A stretch of DNA of 64,000 nucleotides. Source: Oscillospiraceae bacterium (lineage in GTDB: Bacteria > Bacillota > Clostridia > Oscillospirales > Oscillospiraceae). Below the pieces are notes generated by a model. It did not search any database. It was not told the DNA's origin and worked only from the letters and a program-made list of their open reading frames with translations. Positions within the stretch are counted from its first letter, which is position 1. Each line of letters starts with the position of its first letter. Below, piece after piece: positions 9,412-19,134 of this stretch. The translations under genes and the position numbers were made by a program. The stretch is taken from positions 186,001-250,000 of the forward strand of contig WRLE01000001.1 of assembly GCA_009777775.1 (NCBI GenBank). The letters are read 5' to 3'.

Positions 9412-10019
9412 TATCCCATTTTCCTTATTTCGTCAAGAACTTCGATTTTTTCCATTAAGCTTTCAGACAACAAAACATAATCATCGGACTGTCTCTTTTT
9501 TTCGGGTTTTTCTAAAAAATACGGTTCTCCTATGATTATTGTAACTTTACGAAATATTGGCTTCTTTCTCGGTATATGTACTGGTATGATGGGGGCAGCT
9601 GCACGTTCAGCGAGTTTCACAGCTCCTGATTTTGCCGATATGGAGTCGCCTTGGGAAATACGTCTGCCCTCTGGAAATATCAATACCTTCTCATTGCTCT
9701 TTAAATAATTAAGAGTTGCTTTAACAGAGGATGTGTCTAAAACATCTCTATCAACGCTAATCATACCGACTTTTTTTAGTATGGAAGATAAAATTGGTAT
9801 CTTAAACAGCTGAATTTTTGCGATAATATGCAATTGATGATTTATGCCAAAAGCATAGGCAATGAGAAATGGGTCAATATTGCTCGAATGGTTGGCGCAT
9901 ATGAGTGCAGAACCTTCGGGGATGTTTTCTCTACCATATATCCGTAATCGATAAAATATTCTTATGAAAATATATGTTAATCTATAATAAAAACGATATA
10001 GCTTATTTTCGGAGTTCAT
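9411..10019 (-). CDS. plsC: 1-acyl-sn-glycerol-3-phosphate acyltransferase (PlsC family)
   Basis: Adds the second acyl chain to lysophosphatidic acid in phospholipid synthesis. The catalytic NHxxxxD box is NHSSNIDPF (H44, D49) and the substrate-binding FPEGRR motif is at residues 115-120. 202 residues, normal for the family; an N-terminal hydrophobic helix (about 10-25) anchors it to the membrane. Overlaps cmk upstream by 4 bases and ispH downstream by 1 base, so cmk-plsC-ispH form a tight operon, an order common in Clostridia. Confidence 0.94.
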   Translation of the reverse strand: MNSENKLYRFYYRLTYIFIRIFYRLRIYGRENIPEGSALICANHSSNIDPFLIAYAFGINHQLHIIAKIQLFKIPILSSILKKVGMISVDRDVLDTSSVKATLNYLKSNEKVLIFPEGRRISQGDSISAKSGAVKLAERAAAPIIPVHIPRKKPIFRKVTIIIGEPYFLEKPEKKRQSDDYVLLSESLMEKIEVLDEIRKMG

Positions 10020-10693
10020 ATGCCAAACCTCTGGGAGATTATTCTAATTAAAGCGTCAAAGCTTTCTTCTAAATCCATGTCGCTGGTATCAAGATTAATG
10101 GAATCATCAGCAGCTTTTAGTGGTGAAAACTCTCGATTTGTATCATTTTCATCACGAATTACCATATCTCTAAAAACCTCATCAAAGCTTGTATCGACCC
10201 CTCTTTCAGCCAGTTCCACATAGCGCCTTTGAGCCCGCACTTGAGCAGTCGCAGTTAAATAGATTTTTAGACCAGCATTGGGCAGTACCACGGTGCCAAT
10301 ATCTCGACCATCCATTATCACATCATATTTTATTGCCATTTCCCTTTGCATTGACAATAGGAAATCCCGCACCGAAGGCAATGCGGAAACAGCGGAGGCT
10401 GCCATGGAGACTTCTGGGGAGCGGATTTCATCTGTGACATCCTCGCTGTTTAGAAACATCCGTTGGCTACCATTATTATCATAACTTAGCTCAATGTCAA
10501 TATTTTGCAAGTTTTCTTCAACCTTTGATGGAGTGTTTACATCGATGTTATTTCTCAGCATATAAAGGGCAACACAGCGGTAAAGTGCTCCAGTATCCAC
10601 ATAAATATAGTTAAAATGTCCTGCTGCTCTTTTGGCAAGGGTGCTTTTTCCAGCACCGCTGGGACCATCTAAGGCGATGCTTCGTTTCTCCAT
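10016..10693 (-). CDS. cmk: Cytidylate kinase
   Basis: Phosphorylates (d)CMP to the diphosphate. The P-loop GPSGAGKST is at residues 10-18, followed by the DTGALYRCVA motif and the RDIGTVVLPNA segment typical of Cmk. 225 residues. Overlaps plsC by 4 bases and starts 3 bases after the upstream flavoprotein gene. Confidence 0.96.
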   Translation of the reverse strand: MEKRSIALDGPSGAGKSTLAKRAAGHFNYIYVDTGALYRCVALYMLRNNIDVNTPSKVEENLQNIDIELSYDNNGSQRMFLNSEDVTDEIRSPEVSMAASAVSALPSVRDFLLSMQREMAIKYDVIMDGRDIGTVVLPNAGLKIYLTATAQVRAQRRYVELAERGVDTSFDEVFRDMVIRDENDTNREFSPLKAADDSINLDTSDMDLEESFDALIRIISQRFGI

Positions 10694-10696
10694 ATA

Positions 10697-11959
10697 TCAG
10701 TCTTCCCCTTTATGTTTGTTAAGTGAACTTGCTGCTGCGGTTCCTGCTGCATATGCAGTTGACCACGCTATTTGAAGATTATATCCTCCAGTATATGCAT
10801 CCGCATCAATAATTTCACCTGCGAAATATAATCCTTTTATGATTTTCGACTCCATTGTTTTTGGGTTTATTTCCTTTAAGTCAATACCTCCTGAGGTAAT
10901 GACAGCTTCCTCGATAGGTCTTGTACCCTGGATGTCAATTGGAAATGCTTTCAATAATTGGACGAAACTGAGACGCTGTTCCCTTGTGATGGAATTGACT
11001 TTTGTCCTTGGTAGAATCTCGGATTTTTCTATTATTGGTATTATTGATAACCTACTCAACAAATCGCCCAATGCGTTTACAAAATCGCGATTGGCATTTT
11101 TTTGAAAATCCCTGAGCAAGCGTTGGTCGAGGGTTTGCTCAGAGAGAGCAGGCTTAAAGTCAACATAAGCGCGATATGTTACTTCATCAAAATTTCCCAG
11201 ATGAGCACTGGCAGACAAAGCCAAAGGACCTGACATTCCATAATGTGTAAAAAGCAATTCCCCGAAATCCTTGAAAATAAGCTTATTTGAATCATCGTAT
11301 ATGGAAAAACCTATATTTCTAAGTGATAAACCTTGCATCTTCGCACATATATTTTCATCGGCAACAATGGGTACTAAGGAAGCTCTAAGTGGTGTAACAG
11401 TATGCCCAAGGGAGCTGGCAAAGGTATAACCATCTCCGGTGGATCCGGTTGCAGGATACGAAAGACCTCCTGTGGCAAGAATCACAGCTTCACATTGGTA
11501 CTGACCAATTGTTGATGAAACATAATTTATATGTTCTTCGCTGGCAAAAACTCCATTTGCTCTTCCCTTTTTTATTTCTACGCCGCTGTTTTGTGCATTC
11601 GATTTAAGAGCGTCAACTATTTCTGAAGCTTTATCGGATTCGGGGAACACACGTTTCCCCCTCTCTGTCTTTAACTTCACTCCAAGGGATTCAAAGAACT
11701 CGATGCAATCCTTGGGCGTGAATCCATTTATTGCGCTTTGTAGAAAATCACGTCCACTGTTTATATTATCAAGGACTTCGCTTACAGAGCTATCATTGGT
11801 TAAGTTGCATCTGCCTTTTCCAGTTATGTTAAGTTTTCTACCTAGTTTTTCATTACGTTCCAATAGCAAAACGCGTGCGCCCTTCTGAGCTGCGACAGCA
11901 GAAGCAAGCATCCCAGAAGCTCCACCACCTATAACGACGATATCATAGATTTCATTCAC
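10697..11959 (-). CDS. HI0933/BaiN-like FAD-dependent oxidoreductase
   Basis: 420 residues. A dinucleotide-binding fold opens the protein (VVIGGGASGMLAS, residues 8-20), followed by GRKLNITGKGRCNLTN, the signature of the HI0933 (YhiN/BaiN-like) family, and an ATGGLSYPATGSTGDGY second motif. The C-terminal GLYFAGEIIDADAYTGGYNLQIAWSTAYAAG closes the FAD site. Often annotated aminoacetone oxidase family; the true substrate is not known. Directly upstream of cmk in the same operon. Confidence 0.88.
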   Translation of the reverse strand: MNEIYDIVVIGGGASGMLASAVAAQKGARVLLLERNEKLGRKLNITGKGRCNLTNDSSVSEVLDNINSGRDFLQSAINGFTPKDCIEFFESLGVKLKTERGKRVFPESDKASEIVDALKSNAQNSGVEIKKGRANGVFASEEHINYVSSTIGQYQCEAVILATGGLSYPATGSTGDGYTFASSLGHTVTPLRASLVPIVADENICAKMQGLSLRNIGFSIYDDSNKLIFKDFGELLFTHYGMSGPLALSASAHLGNFDEVTYRAYVDFKPALSEQTLDQRLLRDFQKNANRDFVNALGDLLSRLSIIPIIEKSEILPRTKVNSITREQRLSFVQLLKAFPIDIQGTRPIEEAVITSGGIDLKEINPKTMESKIIKGLYFAGEIIDADAYTGGYNLQIAWSTAYAAGTAAASSLNKHKGED

Positions 11960-11976
11960 GCTGCAAACGCTCCCTG

Positions 11977-12693
11977 CTATGAATTGTGCGATTTATCAAG
12001 TAATTCCAACTCATTTTTATCTAAATATCTCCATTTGCCAGTTTTTAATGAACCAAGCATCAATTCACCAACGGAAATTCGTTTTAATGAGCGGACTTGA
12101 AGATCAGACAATGCGCACATTTTTCTAATTTGTCTATTGCGACCTTCTCTGATGGTGATTTGTAAAATTCCGCTGTTTTCGTTTGAGTTTATAGTTTTCA
12201 CTGATATCGCTTGAACAGTTGAGTTATCGATTTCCATGGGTAGTTTCAAAAGTCGCACCGCTCTCTTGATATCCCCTGTAACACTTAGCTCATAGGTTTT
12301 TTCTATCATGTTTGAGGGGTGCATCATGCGGTTGGCAAAGCTACCATCATTTGTTAAAAGGAGCAAGCCAGAGGAGTTTATATCAAGCCTTCCCACGGGA
12401 TATACTCTAACTTCGACATCATCCAATAAGCTTATTACTGTCTTTCTTCCCTTTTCATCATTCATAGTACAGACATAACCCAAAGGTTTATTGAGCATTA
12501 TGTATAATAAGGAAGGTTTTTTTCCCAAAGCTGCTCCATCGATTTCTATTAAATCCTCTTCGGGATTTGCTTGCTGCCCGAGGGTGATTACTACTCCATT
12601 TACTTGAACTCGTCCTTCTGAAATCATTTTATCTGCTGCACGCCTTGATGCCAGTCCATATGATGAGATTATTTTCGATACACGTTCTACCAT
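11977..12693 (-). CDS. rluB: RsuA/RluB-family pseudouridine synthase
   Basis: 238 residues. N-terminal S4 RNA-binding domain (residues 1-60, SSYGLASRRAADKMI), then the pseudouridine synthase core with the catalytic aspartate in GRLDINSSGLLLLTND (D104) and the closing REGRNRQIRKMC motif. Probably modifies 23S rRNA as in B. subtilis RluB; RsuA or RluE/F specificity cannot be excluded by eye. Sits between gerW and the flavoprotein gene. Confidence 0.88.
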   Translation of the reverse strand: MVERVSKIISSYGLASRRAADKMISEGRVQVNGVVITLGQQANPEEDLIEIDGAALGKKPSLLYIMLNKPLGYVCTMNDEKGRKTVISLLDDVEVRVYPVGRLDINSSGLLLLTNDGSFANRMMHPSNMIEKTYELSVTGDIKRAVRLLKLPMEIDNSTVQAISVKTINSNENSGILQITIREGRNRQIRKMCALSDLQVRSLKRISVGELMLGSLKTGKWRYLDKNELELLDKSHNS

Positions 12694-12702
12694 AACTTCT
12701 CG

Positions 12703-13110
12703 CTAGTCGTCATCTTCGTCTTTGTCTTCTTTTCGCTTGTTTACGAAATCGGTTACCTTATCAAAAACCTCTGGTACAGTCTCGATTAATCTGTCTAGAG
12801 TTGTCTCCGCAGGTGGAGCAACATGGAGCAGCTTGATACTATCATCTTTTACCACTAGAAAAGCAACGGGGATAATATTAACTCCAGCTCCAATACCGCC
12901 GCCAAAAGCATCTGAACTGTCTTGCTTTTTAGGAATATCTGATCCTCCTCCTGCAAATCCAAAGGTCAACTTGGAAACCGGTATGAGAGTTACGCCGTCT
13001 TGTGTGACAATTGCTTCTCCGACAATAGTATTGGCATCGACCATTTCTTTGACTTTTTGCATTGTTGTTTCCATTAATTCACTTATTGGGCGCTTATCCA
13101 TATTTTTCAT
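12703..13110 (-). CDS. gerW: GerW/YtfJ-family sporulation protein
   Basis: 135 residues: ELMETTMQKVKEMVDANTIVGEAI, then VTLIPVSKLTFGFAGGGSD and an internal Gly-rich FGGGIGAGVNIIPVAFLVV, which is the YtfJ/GerW spore protein pattern. In Bacillus the protein is made in the forespore and needed for normal germination; its presence implies an endospore former or descendant of one. The C-terminal tail is charged (NKRKEDKDEDDD). Conserved neighbour of DUF2953 and scpB in Clostridia. Confidence 0.9.
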   Translation of the reverse strand: MKNMDKRPISELMETTMQKVKEMVDANTIVGEAIVTQDGVTLIPVSKLTFGFAGGGSDIPKKQDSSDAFGGGIGAGVNIIPVAFLVVKDDSIKLLHVAPPAETTLDRLIETVPEVFDKVTDFVNKRKEDKDEDDD

Positions 13111-13170
13111 CCTTTCTGCGAATTATCATCGCATGGTAATTTAATCGTGTTGTATATAATATAACATTTT

Positions 13171-13782
13171 CTATTCACTTTGGCTTTGCGGAGTCTGGCT
13201 ATTAGACATTTTCGTAATCTTAACAAGGAGAGGGATTATGGCTAGAGTTACATAAATTATTTCCCAAAGTGCTATGGAAATTGCTGCTTCTACATATATC
13301 ATGGGTTTTTGTGCGTTAAAATCAGCACTGGCACGAAGGTCTTTGTTTTTAATACGAAAAAAGCGTTCAAAAATTGGTACAATTGTGTGAAAGACAATAT
13401 TTGAAGCTCCGAAGGCAAAAGCGGTATCAGCTGCGAGGGGGCTTCCTGCGACATAATGAATTATCAATGTCTTAATAAGCAATTTTCGACGAAAACGTCC
13501 TAAGAACCTCTTTGCGTCAGGGAGCAAAGCATAAAAATCGCTTAAGCTGCCAGGTAAAGCTCTGACCGATTCTTTTTTTTCCTTTTTCGCTCTTTTTGAT
13601 TTTTTTTCAGTTTTTATCCTTTTCCTTCTTGGACTTCGCTCCCTTTGTGGATAAACAGAAAAAGTAAGTGGACCCACTTTGAATGCAGCTGTGAAACCAT
13701 CGATGCCATATTCAAAGGAAAGACCAAATCGTAGCAAAGAAATAACAAGTATAATGGAAGTAATTATGATAAATCCAGTCAT
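13171..13782 (-). CDS. DUF2953 family membrane-anchored protein
   Basis: 203 residues with a hydrophobic N-terminal segment (1-20), a very basic stretch (RRKRIKTEKKSKRAKKEKKE, about 53-72) and a C-terminal hydrophobic helix (about 165-190). The layout and its position between scpB and gerW match DUF2953 proteins of Clostridia, often linked to sporulation genes. No catalytic motif seen; function unknown. Confidence 0.7.
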   Translation of the reverse strand: MTGFIIITSIILVISLLRFGLSFEYGIDGFTAAFKVGPLTFSVYPQRERSPRRKRIKTEKKSKRAKKEKKESVRALPGSLSDFYALLPDAKRFLGRFRRKLLIKTLIIHYVAGSPLAADTAFAFGASNIVFHTIVPIFERFFRIKNKDLRASADFNAQKPMIYVEAAISIALWEIIYVTLAIIPLLVKITKMSNSQTPQSQSE

Positions 13783-13794
13783 TTTAACTCCAGA

Positions 13795-14448
13795 TTAATT
13801 GGCTGATTGTTCGTCCAGTAGGTCTGCCATTGGATTTGATTCTATTTGGGCATCATATGCTAACCCATCGGGTTTATCATCCCTTTGTAGAGCAGAAATA
13901 GCATTGCGGATGCTTTCCCTTTCATCGCCAGTACTCTCCACTTCAGGTAGCTGGGGTAAATCATCCAAGGATTCGAGACCAAATGTCCTTAAAAAAGTAA
14001 CAGTAGTACCATAAAGTATGGGGCGACCTGGTACCGCCAGTCTCCCTCTGGATTCTATAAGTTTTCTGTCTTGGAGTAGAGAAACCGTATAGGAGCTGTC
14101 AACTGCTCGAATTTGTTCTATATATGCCCTTGTAACTGGTTGAAAGTAAGCGACAATTGCCAAGACTTCCATGGCTGGTTGGGAAAGGCTGGGAGGTTTT
14201 CTAGTTTCCAGGGTAAGCCTTATATAATCAGCGTATTCAGAAGATGAACAAAGCTGTATTTCATTGTTTAGTTTTACAAGTCTGATGCCTCGTCTCTCGA
14301 AGCTGTACCGATCTCGTAATCTATTTGCTGCAGAATCAATATCAAAATCACTTAAACCTAATACAGCAGCGATTCGAGCAATGGCAACGGGTTCCCCAGA
14401 TGCAAAGAGAATGCTCTCAATAATGCTTTCCAATTCATTAGCTTCCAT
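13795..14448 (-). CDS. scpB: ScpB, SMC-ScpAB condensin subunit
   Basis: 217 residues with two winged-helix domains: ESIIESILFASGEPVAIARIAAVLG at the start and LEVLAIVAYFQPVTRAYIEQIRAVDSS in the middle, the hallmark of ScpB. It pairs with ScpA and SMC to organise and segregate the chromosome. Starts 14 bases after the scpA stop. The acidic C-terminus (from about residue 180) is disordered-looking. Confidence 0.95.
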   Translation of the reverse strand: MEANELESIIESILFASGEPVAIARIAAVLGLSDFDIDSAANRLRDRYSFERRGIRLVKLNNEIQLCSSSEYADYIRLTLETRKPPSLSQPAMEVLAIVAYFQPVTRAYIEQIRAVDSSYTVSLLQDRKLIESRGRLAVPGRPILYGTTVTFLRTFGLESLDDLPQLPEVESTGDERESIRNAISALQRDDKPDGLAYDAQIESNPMADLLDEQSAN

Positions 14449-14462
14449 TTATGCCAACCTCT

Positions 14463-15242
14463 TTAAAAATCGCTCAATGTATTATTACAATCAGCTACTG
14501 TCAAAGAAACATAGACATCTGATTGTTCACCAGTTAAAAATACGCTTCCAACTCTACAAAGCTCCAATATTGCCACAAGGGTAGCGATGAGTTCCGATCT
14601 GTTTCGGCTCTCCTTAAACAATGTCGCCAGGCTGACATGGCTATGTGTTTTCAACCTTTGAAGTACATGGGAGATTTTGTCGGGTATGGCATACTCTTCC
14701 CTTTGGGGATATACATCAGTAGATTCATTGATACTTCGCAAATATGCCCCTTCTCTATTTATCAAATTTACCATGGCAGATAATAGCTCGTTGCCCACAT
14801 GGACATATCCCAGTTGCTTCGGATCTGGCAAATATTCTGGTGGAGAAGCTATGAGCGCAGCACCACGGGTATACATTTCTGATAATGCAAGGGCTGCATC
14901 CTTTATTTGTACATACTCCTCACCCCTTTGCAACCTTTCCAAAGAGGATATCAATTCATCGATTTCCGATATTTCTTCGTCTGAGGAAAGGAGCATCCTG
15001 GTCTTAATGTAAGCCAAATGGGATGCCATAGCCACAAATTCGCTTGCTGTTTCCAAGTCCTTTTCGGTCATGGTGCCTAAATGCTCCAAATATTGCTCCA
15101 ATATGAGAGATATGCTGATGTCTCTAATTTCGATTCTATTTCTACTAAGAAGAGTTAATATTAAGGTGAGAGGACCTTCAAAATCAGACATATCGGACTT
15201 TGATTTTACCACGCCTTCAAGCCTATAAACTGGAACCTCCAT
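14463..15242 (-). CDS. scpA: ScpA, SMC-ScpAB kleisin subunit
   Basis: 259 residues. The N-terminal SDFEGPLTLILTLLSRNRIEI motif is the kleisin segment that binds the SMC neck, and the C-terminal winged helix (VSLATLFKESRNRSELIATLVAILEL) binds the SMC head. Forms the condensin complex with ScpB encoded next door. Upstream of it on the same strand lies the M50 protease gene, 38 bases away. Confidence 0.95.
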   Translation of the reverse strand: MEVPVYRLEGVVKSKSDMSDFEGPLTLILTLLSRNRIEIRDISISLILEQYLEHLGTMTEKDLETASEFVAMASHLAYIKTRMLLSSDEEISEIDELISSLERLQRGEEYVQIKDAALALSEMYTRGAALIASPPEYLPDPKQLGYVHVGNELLSAMVNLINREGAYLRSINESTDVYPQREEYAIPDKISHVLQRLKTHSHVSLATLFKESRNRSELIATLVAILELCRVGSVFLTGEQSDVYVSLTVADCNNTLSDF

Positions 15243-15280
15243 CGGTACAACTCCGTTTTCCCTGTAGATTTATTTACTAG

Positions 15281-15967
15281 CTAATTTAAAACACGAAGCA
15301 CTAAATTAATTGCATAAATTGCAATAGAATAAAATTTCATTAAGACAGCTTCCACCATTGCGCGAAAAGTGACGTCGAATATACTAGAGCGTACAAACAG
15401 TAAGAGAAAGAGAAAACCAAATCTCTCATAACGCATCAAAATAGCATACTTATCTTGAGATAGCAAGGAAAAGACAATTTTCGAGCCATCTAGAGGTGGA
15501 AAAGGAAGTAAATTGAAAACAGCAAGGGAAAGACTGAGAACTGCCGTTCGATCAAGCATTTCCAATATTACATATCGAGTTCTCTCATAATTACCTCCAG
15601 GAGCAAGCAGTCGAACGTATAGCAGACCCATGATGAACATTACAATAGCTGCCAATATAAAGTTCATAACTGGTCCAGCCAGTGCGGTGATTGCCATGTC
15701 CCGTTTTGGCTTTTTGAAGTTTCTCATATTTACTGGGACAGCCTTTGCCCAGCCAAATTTAAAAACAAGCATGAATAGAAAGCCAATGGGATCAATATGT
15801 CGGAGTGGGTTCAAGCTGAGCCTTCCCCTGTCCTTTGCTGTATTGTCTCCCAAACGATATGCAATGAAACCGTGGGCAAGCTCGTGAAGAGTAATACAAA
15901 AAAGAGCAGGAATTATTGATTTCATTGCATCAAAAAAATAGTTTCGAGCAGTTACTAAATTATCCAT
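15281..15967 (-). CDS. Site-2 protease family (M50) membrane metalloprotease
   Basis: 228 residues, mostly membrane-embedded. The zinc motif HExxH is HELAH (residues 28-32), and the third ligand region is NLLPFPPLDGSK. A compact YwhC-type S2P with no PDZ domain. In Clostridia this gene regularly precedes scpA. Substrate unknown. Confidence 0.9.
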   Translation of the reverse strand: MDNLVTARNYFFDAMKSIIPALFCITLHELAHGFIAYRLGDNTAKDRGRLSLNPLRHIDPIGFLFMLVFKFGWAKAVPVNMRNFKKPKRDMAITALAGPVMNFILAAIVMFIMGLLYVRLLAPGGNYERTRYVILEMLDRTAVLSLSLAVFNLLPFPPLDGSKIVFSLLSQDKYAILMRYERFGFLFLLLFVRSSIFDVTFRAMVEAVLMKFYSIAIYAINLVLRVLN

Positions 15968-16014
15968 ATCGCCTTTGTGCCACAGAGTAGCAGGGATTAT
16001 ATAATCAGCAAAGA

Positions 16015-16602
16015 TTACTGATGTGCTATGGCTGTGACCATTTCTAATAGGATTTCTTTGTTTGTTCCTTTTTCTGCTGAAAAAGGGAGAATTTCAATCT
16101 CATCGGGCAAATTAAGTGTTTCTCTTATTTGAAGTAAATTTTTTGAAATTTCGCTTTTTTTCACCTTATCTATTTTATTTGCTAAAACAATGAGGGGACA
16201 GTTTGTTGCCATGAACCAATTTGCCATGGTCACATCATCTGCTGTGGGTTTATGTCGAGAATCGACAATCATGACACCCAGACTAATATGATCTGCTGTG
16301 GAAAAGAAGGACTCCATTAGCACGGCCCATCTGCCCTTCTCAGTCTTAGAAACCTTCGCATATCCATAACCAGGCAAATCAACAAAATAAGCAATATTGT
16401 CGATGCAAAAATAATTGACATGAACAGTCTTGCCTGGGGTATTACTGACCCTGGCAAAGTTTTTTCTATTGAGAAGCTTGTTTATTACCGAAGACTTTCC
16501 CACATTGGATTTTCCCGAGAACACTATTTGCGGCAGCCCGTCAATGATAAACTCGCGCGAGGCTGCCGCGGATTTTATAAATTCTACATTATGAATGTTC
16601 AT
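16015..16602 (-). CDS. engB: EngB/YsxC ribosome-biogenesis GTPase
   Basis: GTPase needed for late 50S assembly. G1 is SGKSNVGKSSVI, G3 is VDLPGYGYAK and G4 is ANKIDKVK. The frame could begin at a TTG at 16617, but the ATG at 16602 (MNIHNVEFIKSA, 195 aa) fits the family start and has a GGTG about 6 bases upstream. Lies downstream of lon, the conserved lon-engB order. Confidence 0.94.
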   Translation of the reverse strand: MNIHNVEFIKSAAASREFIIDGLPQIVFSGKSNVGKSSVINKLLNRKNFARVSNTPGKTVHVNYFCIDNIAYFVDLPGYGYAKVSKTEKGRWAVLMESFFSTADHISLGVMIVDSRHKPTADDVTMANWFMATNCPLIVLANKIDKVKKSEISKNLLQIRETLNLPDEIEILPFSAEKGTNKEILLEMVTAIAHQ

Positions 16603-16661
16603 ATGCAGCACCAACAAAGTAAACTTTATTTTTACCTGATTTTTAAATGTTTACAAGCTCC

Positions 16662-19106
16662 CTACTGGATTATTGATACATTTGCAGAAACAGGTACATC
16701 ATCATCTTCTACGATTTCTGTGTCAATGGGAGATGGAGATTCGTCTTCATTTGCCACAGTAAAATCAAATACAACATCTAGTATACCGTCAACATTATCC
16801 GTTGTGATGAAATTGAGGGCAGCTCTGACAGTTTGGTCGATTTCTTCAAGATCGGGTTCATTTTCAGCAGGAATAATAACAGTATTCACACCAGCTCGCA
16901 TGGCAGCCATTGTTTTTTCCTTCAAGCCACCGATGCGCATGATTCTACCCCTTAGAGTGATTTCGCCGGTCATGGCTATATCACGCCTTACTGGGGTTTT
17001 TGTAAGGGCAGATATGACAGCTATACACATTGTGATTCCAGCAGAAGGACCATCCTTTGGAATTGCACCCTCTGGGAAATGGATATGAATATCGCAGCTT
17101 TTGTAAAAACCAGGGTCTATATCTAGTTTATCAGCTCTGCTCCTAATATATGATACTGCTGCTTGGGCGGATTCTTTCATCACTTCGCCCATATTACCTG
17201 TTAGCTCGAGCTTACCCGTTCCAGGTAGGACATTGACCTCTACTTCAAGTACAGATCCGCCTGTGGATGTCCAAGCAAGACCATTTACAAGACCAACTTC
17301 CGCCCCCAGTGAAAGGGTTTCTGGAATATATTTTCGTATACCCAGAAAACTCTCTAGGTTGTTTATATCGACTACAATGGATTTTAGCTCTTTGCTTGCC
17401 AGTTTTGTGGTGGTTTTTCTACATACTGTGGCTATTTCTCGCTCCAGTATACGAACACCCGATTCCCTTGTATACCCAGAAATCATTGCCAAAAGCGCAT
17501 CGTCTTTGAATTTCAACTGACGACCATTAATTCCATGCTTTTTGCGCTGTTTGGGGATTAAATGCCGCTTGGCGATTTCCAGCTTTTCCATGTCCGTATA
17601 GCTGCTCAGTTCTATGACTTCCATCCTGTCAAGAAGCGGACGAGGAATGGTGGATGTGGTGTTTGCAGTAGTAATGAACATAACTTCCGAAAGATCGAAG
17701 GGAACTTCCATATAATTATCGCGAAAAGTGGCGTTTTGTTCGGGGTCCAAGGCTTCAAGGAGGGCTGAAGCTGGGTCTCCCCTATAGTCTTGACCCAGTT
17801 TGTCGATTTCGTCAAGAAGCATCAGGGGATTACGGCTACCTGCTTGTCTAAGGGCTGCGATGATTCTACCAGGCATGGCTCCTATGTATGTCTTTCTATG
17901 TCCACGAATTTCTGCTTCGTCATGAACACCGCCCAATGCCAAACGAGCAAGCTTGCGGTTTAAAGCCCTTGCTACACTGATGGCAACGGAAGTCTTTCCA
18001 ACTCCAGGGGGACCCACCAAACAAATGATTGCCCCTTTTATATTTGGCGATTGTTGCCTGACAGACAAAAACTCCAAGATTCTCTCTTTTACCTTGTCTA
18101 GACCAAAATGGTCATCATCCAGGATTTTTCGCGCCAGAGCTATGTCGATACGTTCTTTTGTGGTTTTGTTCCAAGGAAGCTCCAAGCAAACATCAAGATA
18201 ATTGCGGATTACAGCGGACTCGGCGGAACCAGAACTTTGTTTTTCCAGCTTATCCACTTCCTTGAGTATTTTCACCTCAGTGTCCTCTTGAAGTTTGAGG
18301 GCAAGGATACGATTTCTGTATTCTTCGGTTTCGCTCATGTCCTCGTTGCGAGCTGCTACACCACCCAATTCAGCTTGAATTATCCGTAGCTGCTCTCTAA
18401 GGACGCGTTCTCTATGATTGCTCTCTAAACGCATTCGCAACTTAGAATCGATTTGCCGCTCGATGGAAAGCACTTCAATTTCCCTTGAAAGAAAGTCGCA
18501 CAGAAGCTCCAAGCGTTTTGTTGGAGAGAGCGTTTCCAATAGCTGCTGTTTCACATTAGGTTTCAGGTATGAGTTTTGAGCAATATAGTCTGCAATTCTC
18601 CCCGGTTCCGTGTATGTATAGAGGCTAGCAACCGTCTCCCTTGATATACCTGTTGCCAGGGAAGCGTAATTGTCGAACAACTCAGCACATTTACGTGATA
18701 AAGCCTCGATTTTTGCGGTATTTTTGCTTATTTCCTTATCCACAATCGGCTCTACAGTGGCAACTAAAAACCGGCCTTCGGGAGTCATGGAGATAAGTCG
18801 AGCGCGCTCCATGCCTTCCACAAGCACTTTCATGCCGCCGTTGGGTATTTTTAACACTTGCTTCACATAGGATATAGTGCCAATATCATACAAATCACGT
18901 TTTGTGGGAGTCTCTTTGTTAATGTCTTTTTGGGTTAATAAAAAAATCTTTTTATCGCCATTAAGTGCTGATTCCAAAGCTCTGGTGGAAATTGTCCTCT
19001 CCACATCGAAATTTAGCAGCATATGGGGAAAAACTGATAGTCCTCGAAGGGCTAAAAGGGGTAAGGTTTCTGTGTTTTTGTTATCATGAACATCGTTTTC
19101 GCTCAT
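16662..19106 (-). CDS. lon: Lon, ATP-dependent protease La
   Basis: 814 residues. N-terminal LON substrate-binding domain (from PLLALRGLSVFPHMLLNF), AAA+ module with Walker A GPPGVGKT (about 365) and Walker B LMLLDEIDKL, and the Ser-Lys protease domain with the catalytic serine in PKDGPSAGITM (about 687) and lysine in GGLKEKTMAA (about 727). A short acidic tail ends the protein. Degrades misfolded and regulatory proteins. No CIRCE or CtsR-like operator was noticed upstream. Confidence 0.97.
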   Translation of the reverse strand: MSENDVHDNKNTETLPLLALRGLSVFPHMLLNFDVERTISTRALESALNGDKKIFLLTQKDINKETPTKRDLYDIGTISYVKQVLKIPNGGMKVLVEGMERARLISMTPEGRFLVATVEPIVDKEISKNTAKIEALSRKCAELFDNYASLATGISRETVASLYTYTEPGRIADYIAQNSYLKPNVKQQLLETLSPTKRLELLCDFLSREIEVLSIERQIDSKLRMRLESNHRERVLREQLRIIQAELGGVAARNEDMSETEEYRNRILALKLQEDTEVKILKEVDKLEKQSSGSAESAVIRNYLDVCLELPWNKTTKERIDIALARKILDDDHFGLDKVKERILEFLSVRQQSPNIKGAIICLVGPPGVGKTSVAISVARALNRKLARLALGGVHDEAEIRGHRKTYIGAMPGRIIAALRQAGSRNPLMLLDEIDKLGQDYRGDPASALLEALDPEQNATFRDNYMEVPFDLSEVMFITTANTTSTIPRPLLDRMEVIELSSYTDMEKLEIAKRHLIPKQRKKHGINGRQLKFKDDALLAMISGYTRESGVRILEREIATVCRKTTTKLASKELKSIVVDINNLESFLGIRKYIPETLSLGAEVGLVNGLAWTSTGGSVLEVEVNVLPGTGKLELTGNMGEVMKESAQAAVSYIRSRADKLDIDPGFYKSCDIHIHFPEGAIPKDGPSAGITMCIAVISALTKTPVRRDIAMTGEITLRGRIMRIGGLKEKTMAAMRAGVNTVIIPAENEPDLEEIDQTVRAALNFITTDNVDGILDVVFDFTVANEDESPSPIDTEIVEDDDVPVSANVSIIQ

Positions 19107-19134
19107 TTAATATCTCCATATTATATAGGAGTGA